From Sphingomonas sp. R-74633 (GTDB lineage: Bacteria > Pseudomonadota > Alphaproteobacteria > Sphingomonadales > Sphingomonadaceae), in contig NZ_JACCFG010000002.1 in NCBI RefSeq assembly GCF_013416555.1, positions 682,001 through 746,000 of the forward strand: a stretch of 64,000 nucleotides of DNA. The letters are read 5' to 3'. The notes beneath the pieces were generated by a model. The model had not been told where the DNA came from and searched no databases. It was given only the letters and a program-made list of their open reading frames with translations. Position numbers and translations under genes: made by a program. Of the stretch, positions 16,175 to 24,243 are shown one piece after another (the stretch's first letter is position 1; the number at the start of each line of letters is the position of its first letter).

Positions 16175-19100
16175 ATGAACCTGCCGATCCTCGGCGGGGC
16201 GTCGCTCGGCGCGCCCGCTTCCTCGACTTGCCCTGATCCCGCCAATGCGGTTGCCGATGGCCTTCATCGTACCGCGCTCGACCTGTTGCCGATCCTTGAA
16301 CGCGGCGCCCGGATCGACGCGGCGACCCTTCGCGCGGCGATGGTGACCGCGTTTGGCGCGAGCGATGCCGATGGTGGCTGGGACTGGAAGCAGGCCTATG
16401 ACGCCTGCGAGGCAGCCGAAATCCTGTTCCTCCGCCGGCACGGACCAGCCATCGTTCGGTCGTCGTCCGACCCTCAAGCCTGGCTACGCCTCGTCGAACG
16501 CATCGCCGCGCTCGCGCCGACGCACACGCGCCGGTCGGGGGCGGGGCAGGCGATGCAGCAATTCTCGACCCCGCTCGCCTTCGCGCTGGTGGCGGCGATC
16601 GCCGGGCAGATCGGCGCGGGCGAGACCGTTCTCGAACCGTCTGCCGGGACCGGCATGCTCGCGGTGGCAGCGCAGCTGTTCGCAGGGCAGGTGATGCTAA
16701 ACGAACTTGCCCCGGCACGGGCGGCCCTTCTCGAACGGCTCTTCGCTGGCGCCAGCGTCACTCGCCACGATGCCGCGCAGATCGACGATCGGCTGGCGCC
16801 CGATCTCGTCCCCGACATCGTGCTCATGAACCCGCCTTTCTCGGCAATGGCCGGCATCGACCGGCGCATGCCCGGGACGGCGCTTCGGCATATCGCCTCG
16901 GCGCTTGCCCGGCTGCGCCCGGGCGGGCGGCTGGTCGCGGTCACCGGCGCGGGCTGCGCGCCCGAGGCGCCGGCATGGCGCGACGCGTTCATCGCGCTCC
17001 AGGAGCGCGGCCGAGTCGTGTTCACTGCGTCGGTCGATGGCCGCGTCTATGCGCGCCATGGCACGACCACCGAGACACGGCTGACCGTCATCGACCGCGT
17101 GCCCGCCGATCGGCAGGATGCATTCTCCCCCGATCACGGGAAGGCGGCGGACCTCGCCACCTTGCTCGAATGGGTGCAAGCCTCGGTTCCGCCCCGCGCG
17201 CCCATGCCGTCGGCACCGCCGCCGCCTTCGGTGAATGCGGCCGTGATGCGACGCGCCACCGTTTCCGTCGCGACCGACGGAGTCGATCCTGCGCCGACGG
17301 ACGCCGCGCCGCTCGACTACGCGGCGATCGACTGGAAGCCAGCCGAAGGTGCGCGACTCTCGACTTCGATCTATGAGCCGTTCGAGCTTCAATCGATCCG
17401 CATTCCCGGCGCACGCCCGCATCCGACGACGCTGGTCCAGTCGGCCGCGATGGCCTCGGTCGCACCACCCCGGCCCGACTATCGCCCGGTGTTGCCGCGG
17501 CGGTTGATTGATCAGGGCATACTCTCCGATGCCCAGCTCGAATCGATCATCTATGCAGGCCAGGCGCATGCCGGCTTCCTCGCCGGGTCATGGACCGTCG
17601 ATCCCGGTTTTGACGCGCTGAGTGCGGTCGCCGAAGGCAACGAGGCCGCCATCCGCTTTCGCCGCGGCTGGTTCTGCGGCGATGGCACCGGCGCGGGAAA
17701 GGGCCGCGAGGTCGCGGGCATCATCCTCGACAATTGGCTGCAGGGCCGTCGGCGCGCGCTGTGGATCTCGCTCTCGGACAAGCTGCTCGAGGATGCTCAG
17801 CGCGACTGGCGTGCACTTGGCCAGGAGCCGCTTCGGGTGTCGCCGCTCTCGCGCTTTCGTCAGGGCATGCCGATCCACCTGGGCGAGGGCATCTTGTTCA
17901 CGACCTATGCGACTTTGCGCAGTGAAGAGCGGGGCGGCAAGGCCAGCCGCGTCCAGCAGATCGTCGATTTTCTCGGGAGCGATTTCGACGGCGTGATCGT
18001 GTTTGATGAGGCGCATGCCATGGCCAATGCGGCCGGCGGCAAGACCGAGCGTGGCGAGCAGGCCGCCTCGCAACAGGGCCGCGCGGGGCTGCGCCTGCAA
18101 CATGCGCTGCCCAATGCCCGCATCATCTACGTCTCGGCGACGGGGGCCACTACCGTCCAGAACCTGGCCTATGCCGAGCGGCTCGGCCTGTGGCTGGGCG
18201 AGGATTTCCCGTTCGCGACGCGGGCCGACTTCGTGTCCGCGATCGAAGAGGGCGGGGTCGCGGCGATGGAGGTCGTGGCGCGCGACCTGAAGGCGCTCGG
18301 CCTCTATTCGGCACGCTCGCTGTCGTTCGACGGGGTCGAATATGAGTTGCTGGAGCACGCGCTGACGCCGGAGCAGAAGCGCATCTACGATGCCTATGCC
18401 GGGGCATTCCAGGTCATCCACAACAATCTCGACGCAGCGCTGAGGGCCGCGAACGTCATCGGCATCGAAGGCACGCTCAACCGTCAGGCCAAGTCCGCGG
18501 CGCGCTCTGCGTTCGAGAGCGCCAAGCAGCGCTTCTTCAATCATCTGATCACTGCGATGCAGACGCCGAGCGTCATCGCCAGCATGGAGCGCGACCTCGC
18601 GGTGGGCGCGAGCCCCGTCGTGCAGATCGTCTCGACCGGCGAAGCGCTGATGGAGCGTCGGCTGGCCGAGATCCCGACCGAGCAATGGGCCGATGTCGAT
18701 GTCGACATCACACCGCGCGAATATGTGCTCGACTATCTCGCCAACAGTTTCCCGGTCCAGCTCTACGAGCCATTCACCGACAGCTCGGGCAACCTCTGCT
18801 CGCGCCCAGTCATGCACGATGGCAATATCGTCGAGTCCCGCGACGCGGTCGCCCGGCGCCAGGCCATGATCGAGCGGCTCGCAGCCTTGCCCGCGGTTCC
18901 CGGAGCGCTCGATCAGATCGTCCAGCATTTCGGGCCCGACCGCGTGGCCGAGGTCACCGGTCGCGGGCGCCGCGTCGTTCCCCGGCTGCGCGCCGACGGT
19001 TCAACTCGCTTCGCCGTCGAGACCCGGCCCGGCGCTTCCAACCTCGCCGAGGCGCAGGCATTCATGGACGACCGCAAGCCCATCCTCGTCTTCTCCGAGG

Positions 19101-20521
19101 CGGGCGGCACTGGCCGCTCCTACCATGCCGATCTGGGCGCCGCGAACCAGCGGCTGCGCGTCCACTATCTGCTGGAGGCGGGCTGGAAGGCAGACACCGC
19201 GATCCAAGGGTTCGGGCGGACCAATCGCACCAACCAGAAGCAACCGCCGCGCTTCCGGCCAGTGACCACCGATGTCCGCGCGCAGAAGCGCTTCATCTCA
19301 ACCATCGCCCGCCGCCTCGACACGCTCGGCGCAATCACGCGCGGGCAGCGCCAGACCGGCGGGCAGAACATGTTCCGGCCCGAGGACAATCTAGAATCCG
19401 CTTATGCCCGCGATGCGCTTCGCCAGCTCTATGGGCTGATCTTCCGCGGCAAGATCGACGGATCCTCGCTCGACGATTTCGAGGCGGCGACCGGTCTTGA
19501 GCTCGGCGATGACAATGGCCTGCGCGACGAGCTGCCGCCGATCACCACCTTCCTCAACCGCATGCTCGCGCTCACAATCGCGATGCAGCGGACCGTGTTC
19601 GATGCGTTCGAAGCTTTGCTCGAACGGCGGATCGAGGGCGCGGTGGCGTCGGGCACCTATGAGACCGGACTCGAGACCCTGACCGCCGAAAGCTTCACTG
19701 TCACCGGTCGCCGGACGATCTATGTGCATCCCGGCACCGGCGCGGAAACGGTACTCATCACCATCGCGCGCAAGGACCGCAATCGTCCGCTTGGCCTGGA
19801 GCAAGCGCTGGCGATGGGGCGCGAGCCCGACGCGGTGCTGCTGGTCAACGAACGCTCCGGGCGCGCCGCGGTCCGCATGCGCGCACGCAGCATGATGCTC
19901 GAGGATGGCGGGGTTGAAGAGCGCATCCGCCTGATCAAGCCGATGGAAAGCCCGGCGATGCCGCTGGACGCGCTGGCCGAGACCTTCTGGCGAGCCGCCG
20001 ACCGCGCGCGGTTCAGTGCCGCCTGGGAAGCCGAATGCGCCGAGGTTCCCGAGTTCGAAACCACCGAAATGCATGTCGTCGCGGGGCTGCTCCTCCCGAT
20101 CTGGCGGCGGCTACCCGGCGAATCCACGCGGGTCTATCGGCTCCAGACCGATGCCGGTGAGCGGATCGTCGGCCGCCGCGTGCCGCCGGCATGGGTCGCC
20201 GCCACGCTCGGCGCTGACGCGCCGGCCATCACGCCTGACCAGGCTTGGCAGATGCTCATGGCAGGCGAGGCCGCGCTGCACCTCGCCGAAGGTCAGCGGC
20301 TCCAGCGCGTGCTCGCGATGCACCTGCACCGCATCGAGCTGACGGGCTTCAACGACCTCGGCGTCGAGCGCCTCAAGGCGATGGGCCTGATGTCCGAGAT
20401 CGTGTCGTGGAAGCTTCGGCTGTTCGTGCCGACCGGCGGCGACGGCCCGGCGATCCTGGCCCGGCTGCTGGAACGCTTTCCAGTCTCGCGGGTCGAGGCG
20501 CGCACGGCTGGCGTGGCCTGA
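16175..20521 (+). CDS. Methyltransferase-strawberry notch helicase fusion protein
   Basis: A 1448-residue two-part protein. Residues ~130-260 form an adenine methyltransferase-like domain with motif I (LEPSAGTGML, ~151) and motif IV (LMNPPFS, ~216). From ~480 on it is a superfamily-2 helicase of the strawberry notch family: Walker A GDGTGAGKGRE (~502), DEAH box in FDEAHAM (~608), motif III YVSATGATT, and the arginine-finger region GRTNRTNQKQ (~1013). This architecture is common on large conjugative elements and phages, and roles in anti-restriction or in defence have been suggested for relatives, without proof. Start at 16175 has a TGGAGA site; an in-frame extension upstream overlaps the previous gene. 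Confidence 0.88.
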   Translation: MNLPILGGASLGAPASSTCPDPANAVADGLHRTALDLLPILERGARIDAATLRAAMVTAFGASDADGGWDWKQAYDACEAAEILFLRRHGPAIVRSSSDPQAWLRLVERIAALAPTHTRRSGAGQAMQQFSTPLAFALVAAIAGQIGAGETVLEPSAGTGMLAVAAQLFAGQVMLNELAPARAALLERLFAGASVTRHDAAQIDDRLAPDLVPDIVLMNPPFSAMAGIDRRMPGTALRHIASALARLRPGGRLVAVTGAGCAPEAPAWRDAFIALQERGRVVFTASVDGRVYARHGTTTETRLTVIDRVPADRQDAFSPDHGKAADLATLLEWVQASVPPRAPMPSAPPPPSVNAAVMRRATVSVATDGVDPAPTDAAPLDYAAIDWKPAEGARLSTSIYEPFELQSIRIPGARPHPTTLVQSAAMASVAPPRPDYRPVLPRRLIDQGILSDAQLESIIYAGQAHAGFLAGSWTVDPGFDALSAVAEGNEAAIRFRRGWFCGDGTGAGKGREVAGIILDNWLQGRRRALWISLSDKLLEDAQRDWRALGQEPLRVSPLSRFRQGMPIHLGEGILFTTYATLRSEERGGKASRVQQIVDFLGSDFDGVIVFDEAHAMANAAGGKTERGEQAASQQGRAGLRLQHALPNARIIYVSATGATTVQNLAYAERLGLWLGEDFPFATRADFVSAIEEGGVAAMEVVARDLKALGLYSARSLSFDGVEYELLEHALTPEQKRIYDAYAGAFQVIHNNLDAALRAANVIGIEGTLNRQAKSAARSAFESAKQRFFNHLITAMQTPSVIASMERDLAVGASPVVQIVSTGEALMERRLAEIPTEQWADVDVDITPREYVLDYLANSFPVQLYEPFTDSSGNLCSRPVMHDGNIVESRDAVARRQAMIERLAALPAVPGALDQIVQHFGPDRVAEVTGRGRRVVPRLRADGSTRFAVETRPGASNLAEAQAFMDDRKPILVFSEAGGTGRSYHADLGAANQRLRVHYLLEAGWKADTAIQGFGRTNRTNQKQPPRFRPVTTDVRAQKRFISTIARRLDTLGAITRGQRQTGGQNMFRPEDNLESAYARDALRQLYGLIFRGKIDGSSLDDFEAATGLELGDDNGLRDELPPITTFLNRMLALTIAMQRTVFDAFEALLERRIEGAVASGTYETGLETLTAESFTVTGRRTIYVHPGTGAETVLITIARKDRNRPLGLEQALAMGREPDAVLLVNERSGRAAVRMRARSMMLEDGGVEERIRLIKPMESPAMPLDALAETFWRAADRARFSAAWEAECAEVPEFETTEMHVVAGLLLPIWRRLPGESTRVYRLQTDAGERIVGRRVPPAWVAATLGADAPAITPDQAWQMLMAGEAALHLAEGQRLQRVLAMHLHRIELTGFNDLGVERLKAMGLMSEIVSWKLRLFVPTGGDGPAILARLLERFPVSRVEARTAGVA

Positions 20522-20535
20522 GCGGGAGACGGGCG

Positions 20536-21567
20536 ATGGAGCATCCTGCGAGCGCGATCGCACGCGATCTGGCCGGCCAAGCCGAACGGTTATGCCGGCG
20601 CTATCTCTCCAACGGGCGCCGCGAAGGCAATTATTGGCTGGTCGGTGATGTTCGCAACACGCCGGGCCGCAGCCTCTATGTCCGCCTCCGCGACAGTCCC
20701 AACGGAACCGGCCGGGCGGGCAAATGGACCGACGCGGAGTCGGGCGAACATGGCGACCTGCTCGACATCATCCGCGCATCGACGCTGACCGGCACGCTCG
20801 CTGAAGCCCTTGCCGAAGCGCGGCGCCTTCTAAGCCTGCCCGACCCTCCAGTCTCGGCAGACACTCGGGCGACCCGCAATGAGCCGACGGGCTCGCCTGG
20901 AGCAGCTCGGCGCCTGTTGGCGATTTGCAAGTCCATCGCCGGCACGCAGGTCGAAACCTATCTGCGCGGCCGCGGCATTCCGCCGATGCCCGGACTGGAC
21001 GCCCTGCATTTCCACCCACGATGCTGGTACCGTCGCTCGATCGACGACCAAGGTGAGGTTCCGTCGGCCATGCCAGCGATGATCGCCGCGGTGACCGACA
21101 TCGTCGGCAATGTCACCGGTGCGCATCGCACCTGGTTGACCCCGCACGGATCGGACAAGGCGCCCGTCGCCTATCCGCGTCGAGCCATGGGCCATCTCCT
21201 CGGCCATGGCGTCCGTTTCGGGATTTCCGCTCCGATCATGGCCGCCGGCGAGGGTATCGAATCGACTCTATCGCTTTACGCCGCAGTCCCAACACTGCCG
21301 GCGATTGCAGCGCTGTCGTCGGCGCATCTCGCTGCCCTGGAATTTCCGCCGATTCTTCGACGGCTCTATGTCGCCCGCGAGGCCGACCCCGCCGGGCGCA
21401 ACGCATTTGCCACGCTGACGGGTCGCGCCAGACTGCACGGGGTCCATGTCTGCCCACTCGATTCCGAACTAGGCGATCTCAACTCGGATCTTCGCGCGTT
21501 GGGTCTGGACGCGGTGCGCGCGCGGCTCCTCGCACAGATATTGCCCGAAGATCGTCCCCGATCCTGA
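20536..21567 (+). CDS. Toprim domain-containing primase-like protein
   Basis: A 343-residue protein of the plasmid Toprim/DUF7146 type. The N-terminal part (GNYWLVGD, then LYVRLRDS, then GKWTDAESGEHGDLLDII) is the region preceding Toprim in such proteins. The Toprim metal-binding Glu is in MAAGEGIESTLS (about 236-247); the second acidic motif is represented by LYVAREADPAGRNA. No helicase domain and no clear zinc finger, so it is shorter than a full primase. It follows the helicase gene by 14 bases and is probably co-transcribed, suggesting DNA processing during establishment of the element. Confidence 0.82.
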   Translation: MEHPASAIARDLAGQAERLCRRYLSNGRREGNYWLVGDVRNTPGRSLYVRLRDSPNGTGRAGKWTDAESGEHGDLLDIIRASTLTGTLAEALAEARRLLSLPDPPVSADTRATRNEPTGSPGAARRLLAICKSIAGTQVETYLRGRGIPPMPGLDALHFHPRCWYRRSIDDQGEVPSAMPAMIAAVTDIVGNVTGAHRTWLTPHGSDKAPVAYPRRAMGHLLGHGVRFGISAPIMAAGEGIESTLSLYAAVPTLPAIAALSSAHLAALEFPPILRRLYVAREADPAGRNAFATLTGRARLHGVHVCPLDSELGDLNSDLRALGLDAVRARLLAQILPEDRPRS

Positions 21568-21670
21568 AATCGCGGTTCGTCGCTGCCTTAACTCCGCTGA
21601 CGAGAGTCCGCGCCATGCGCCTTCCCAGAGGGCGACGGGTCGGCAGCGTCCGCGCCAGCGCAACCCGTCC

Positions 21671-21749
21671 GCGCGGCTATTTTCCGCCGCGGGCTGAGCG
21701 CCCGCTTTGCATCGCGAAGCAAAATAGCCGCGCTCCCGGGTCCTCCGCT
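21671..21749 (+). promoter_or_regulatory. Three-way-junction leader of the DUF2493 gene
   Basis: A perfect 13-bp stem (GCGCGGCTATTTT 21671-21683 with AAAATAGCCGCGC 21721-21733) encloses two adjacent hairpins, GCGGGC/GCCCGC and CTTTGC/GCGAAG (one G-U). Directly after it come CGCTCC (21731-21736) and GTCCTCCGCT (21740-21749). The same order of elements with other stem bases occurs at 37046-37114 before a DUF736 gene. The rest of 21568-21869 is non-coding, GC-rich leader. Confidence 0.6.
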
Positions 21750-21869
21750 GCGCTTCGGCCGCCGCCGGCGTTGCCGGTCGCTGCGCTCGGCGATGCGCGG
21801 GCGCGGGCGCCGCCGCCTCTTGTCGCCAGGAAGGCCGCAAGGACGCGGCCGCAGCTTGGAGCAACTCGG

Positions 21870-22793
21870 ATGGACGACGTACACGACGTGACAGGCGAGG
21901 GCGGATCGCAATTCGCCCATTTGCTGGAGGAACTGGAGCTCTTTGGCCGGCGGCCATTCGACGATGATCTCGATCCGAGGCCGCTCCCCGAGGGTCGCCT
22001 GGTCGAGGCAGCGGCAGCCGACACCTTCGATGCGATGGGCGCCAGCCTGGCAGATACCCGCCTTGAGCCCGAACTCGAGGAACTCCTTTGGGGTTTTACC
22101 AATGTCTTTCACCGCGCGACCGAGCGGGCCGACCGCCAGCTGGACTCCAACGAACTGGCGCAGAAGCGGCTGCAGCGCGAGCAGGACGGCTCCGAGGTCA
22201 AGTCGGTCGAGCTGGAAACGCTGATCGCCGAGGGCCGATCGATGATCGAACGCCGCGACGCGATGGAGGCGTACCGCGAAGCATTCGCCGAGCAGTTTCG
22301 CCACTATTTCCGCAAACCCTGGCTTCCCAAGAGCGGGTCGGTGATCAACCGGACCGCGATGACCGCGGCGGTGATCGAGAGCCGCGAGTTCGTGAACGAT
22401 CGGCGCTGGACCGATGCCCAACTCCTCGTGCCCCCGGGTGAGCGCATCTATGTGAGCGGCGGCACCGATTATATGGATCATCGCACGATCTGGCAGGTGC
22501 TCGACAATGTCCATACCCGCCATCCGGCGATGGTCCTGATCCACGGGGGATCGACCAGGGGCGCCGAGCACATCGCTGCACTCTGGGCGAGTGAGCGCAA
22601 GGTCCCGCAGGTTCCTTTCAAGCCCGACTTCGCGAGGCACAATCGTGCATCGGCTCCGTTCAAGCGCAACGACCGCGTGATCGCCTGCATGCCCCGGGGC
22701 ATCATCATCTTCCCGGGCGGCGGCATCCAGGACAATTTGTTCGACAAGGCTCGCAGCGCCGGCATCGCGATCATCGACCACAGGCAACGATGA
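21870..22793 (+). CDS. DUF2493 (YspA-like SLOG family) protein
   Basis: A 307-residue protein. The C-terminal ~130 residues form the SLOG-type nucleotide-binding fold called DUF2493: ERIYVSGGTDYMD, VLIHGGSTRGAEHIAALWA and the closing GIIIFPGGGIQDNLFDKA. SLOG proteins bind or process nucleotide ligands and recur in conflict systems, but this family is common on conjugative elements and its role is unknown. The N-terminal ~170 residues are acidic and helical, with no recognised domain. ATG 21870 has a GGAG site 9 bases upstream; the open frame before it is the structured leader, not protein. Confidence 0.85.
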   Translation: MDDVHDVTGEGGSQFAHLLEELELFGRRPFDDDLDPRPLPEGRLVEAAAADTFDAMGASLADTRLEPELEELLWGFTNVFHRATERADRQLDSNELAQKRLQREQDGSEVKSVELETLIAEGRSMIERRDAMEAYREAFAEQFRHYFRKPWLPKSGSVINRTAMTAAVIESREFVNDRRWTDAQLLVPPGERIYVSGGTDYMDHRTIWQVLDNVHTRHPAMVLIHGGSTRGAEHIAALWASERKVPQVPFKPDFARHNRASAPFKRNDRVIACMPRGIIIFPGGGIQDNLFDKARSAGIAIIDHRQR

Positions 22794-22810
22794 TCGCCGC
22801 CTCCCACGAA

Positions 22811-22954
22811 GCCGAAGCCGGGCGAGCCGGGCCTGGGCCCGCGCCGGCGGGCTGCAACGCGGGCCTCGGCCCACGTACTCCACTTCGTTCCGGCCCTGCG
22901 GGTGCACCCCGCCTCCCGTCGCGGGCCCGCACCGTCTCTCCCCCCGGCTTCGGC
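22811..22954 (+). promoter_or_regulatory. Long-range 12-bp inverted repeat enclosing the leader of the 63-residue gene
   Basis: GCCGAAGCCGGG (22811-22822) and CCCGGCTTCGGC (22943-22954) are exact complements 120 bases apart. They bracket the whole gap between the DUF2493 gene and the next start and close just before its GGAGA site (22966-22970). Internal GC-rich stems are also possible. A closed multi-branched leader is inferred by analogy with the other leaders of this block. Confidence 0.45.
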
Positions 22955-22976
22955 CGATATGCGATGGAGAATGATC

Positions 22977-23168
22977 ATGAACCGCGAACTTCGTAGGCTT
23001 CGCCGAGCGATCGCCGCCATGCCCGACTCTGAATGGCAGGTGTTCGATGGGGCGCGCTACCGGGACCTCGACTTTTTTCGGATCGCGGCGGAGCTCGACA
23101 TCGCGGTTCCCGAGGTCGAGCGCCTTCTCGCCTCCGCGATGCTGCATCTCATGCAATTTCCGAAATGA
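22977..23168 (+). CDS. Small sigma-70 region 4-like helix-turn-helix protein
   Basis: A 63-residue protein resembling the C-terminal helix-turn-helix of sigma factors: a basic opening (NRELRRLRRAIAAMPD), the middle WQVFDGARYRDLDFFRIAAEL and a recognition-helix-like VPEVERLLASAMLHLM. Such stand-alone small proteins are frequent in sphingomonad accessory DNA; a DNA-binding role is inferred. ATG 22977 is favoured over ATG 22971 because GGAGA would be too close to the latter. Confidence 0.7.
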   Translation: MNRELRRLRRAIAAMPDSEWQVFDGARYRDLDFFRIAAELDIAVPEVERLLASAMLHLMQFPK

Positions 23169-23215
23169 CGGGCAGGAACATTGAGGAAACGGCCAGCCAC
23201 AGCTAGGAAATGATC

Positions 23216-24121
23216 ATGCGCGTCGATCTCGACCACCTTCCCGATGTCCAGCAGGCCGAGCTGGCGCGCGTGCGCGACACGCTGATGGCGGAATTTGCGC
23301 AGGCGATCTCCACCTCGACGCAGCCGTGGAAGAAGAACGGCAAGATCCTCAAGATCATCCTGTTCGGCAGTTACGCGCGTGACGACTGGGTCGATGAGCC
23401 GGACAACGGCTATCAGTCCGACTTTGACCTCTTGGTGATCGTCAGCCACGAAGACCTGACCGATATCGCTGCCTACTGGTATATCGCCGAGGACAAGATC
23501 CTCCACGATCCTGCCGTGCAGCGTCCAGTCAACATCATCGTCCACACACTCAACGAAGTAAATCAGGCGCTGCAGCGCGGCGAGTATTTCTGGGTCGATA
23601 TCGTGCGCGACGGCGTGGTACTGTACGAGTTGCCCCAGCACTCGCTCGCCGCCCCGAAGCCGTTGACCACGGTTGATGCGCTAACGATGGCGCGGGAGTA
23701 TTTCGACCATTGGCTTCCGAGCGTTGATGCATTCGTCAGAGGTGCGGGCTATGCTATGGCCGACGGCGATCTGAACAAGGCGGCATTTGATCTCCACCAA
23801 GCGACAGAACGGCTATACATTTGCTTCTTGTTGGTTCGCACGCTTTACTTCCCGCGCTCCCACAACATCAAATTTTTGCGGTCGCTGTCCGAGGACAAGG
23901 AGCCCCGGTTGGTAGACGCGTGGCCGCGGGCGACGCGTCTCGATCGACGCCGTTTCGAACTGTTGAAGCGCGCCTATGTCGAGGCACGGTATTCACCCAG
24001 CTATGTGATCAGGACTGACGATCTCGCCGTGCTGGCGGCGTCGGTGAGCCGGTTGCGCAACATCGTGGAAGCGTTAAGCCTAGAGCAGTTGGAGATACTG
24101 CGTTCGGGAGCGAATGCCTGA
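23216..24121 (+). CDS. Nucleotidyltransferase-HEPN fusion protein
   Basis: A 301-residue fusion. Residues ~15-140 are a minimal nucleotidyltransferase domain with the metal-binding signature G51-S52 (LFGSYARDDW) and D69-F-D71 (SDFDLLVIV). Residues ~155-295 are a helical HEPN domain (MAREYFDHWLPSVDAF, FDLHQATERLYICFLLV, RSHNIKFL). MNT-HEPN pairs usually form two-gene toxin-antitoxin modules in which the transferase modifies the HEPN ribonuclease; here both are in one chain. The HEPN R-x4-6-H motif is not canonical (closest is RSHN), so nuclease activity is uncertain. AGGAA 23205-23209 favours ATG 23216 over 23210. First gene of the defence-type island. Confidence 0.85.
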   Translation: MRVDLDHLPDVQQAELARVRDTLMAEFAQAISTSTQPWKKNGKILKIILFGSYARDDWVDEPDNGYQSDFDLLVIVSHEDLTDIAAYWYIAEDKILHDPAVQRPVNIIVHTLNEVNQALQRGEYFWVDIVRDGVVLYELPQHSLAAPKPLTTVDALTMAREYFDHWLPSVDAFVRGAGYAMADGDLNKAAFDLHQATERLYICFLLVRTLYFPRSHNIKFLRSLSEDKEPRLVDAWPRATRLDRRRFELLKRAYVEARYSPSYVIRTDDLAVLAASVSRLRNIVEALSLEQLEILRSGANA

Positions 24122-24243
24122 CGGACGTCAGCTTTTTCCTCAATAATTTTCCAATGCGGTCTCGAGAATGGGTCGGTGTTCGGCCGCGACGGTCGGTGAC
24201 GTGCCTGATATGGCTATGCGGCGATTGAGGAGGGGCTTGCAGT

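Noticed and set aside
13975..16245. 756-codon open frame opposite the ParB-like gene
   Set aside because: Antisense shadow; the plus frame has clear ParB motifs and a ribosome site.
12678..23168. Plasmid replication or parABS locus
   Set aside because: There is a ParB-like protein but no ParA, no Rep protein, and I did not find a convincing parS site.
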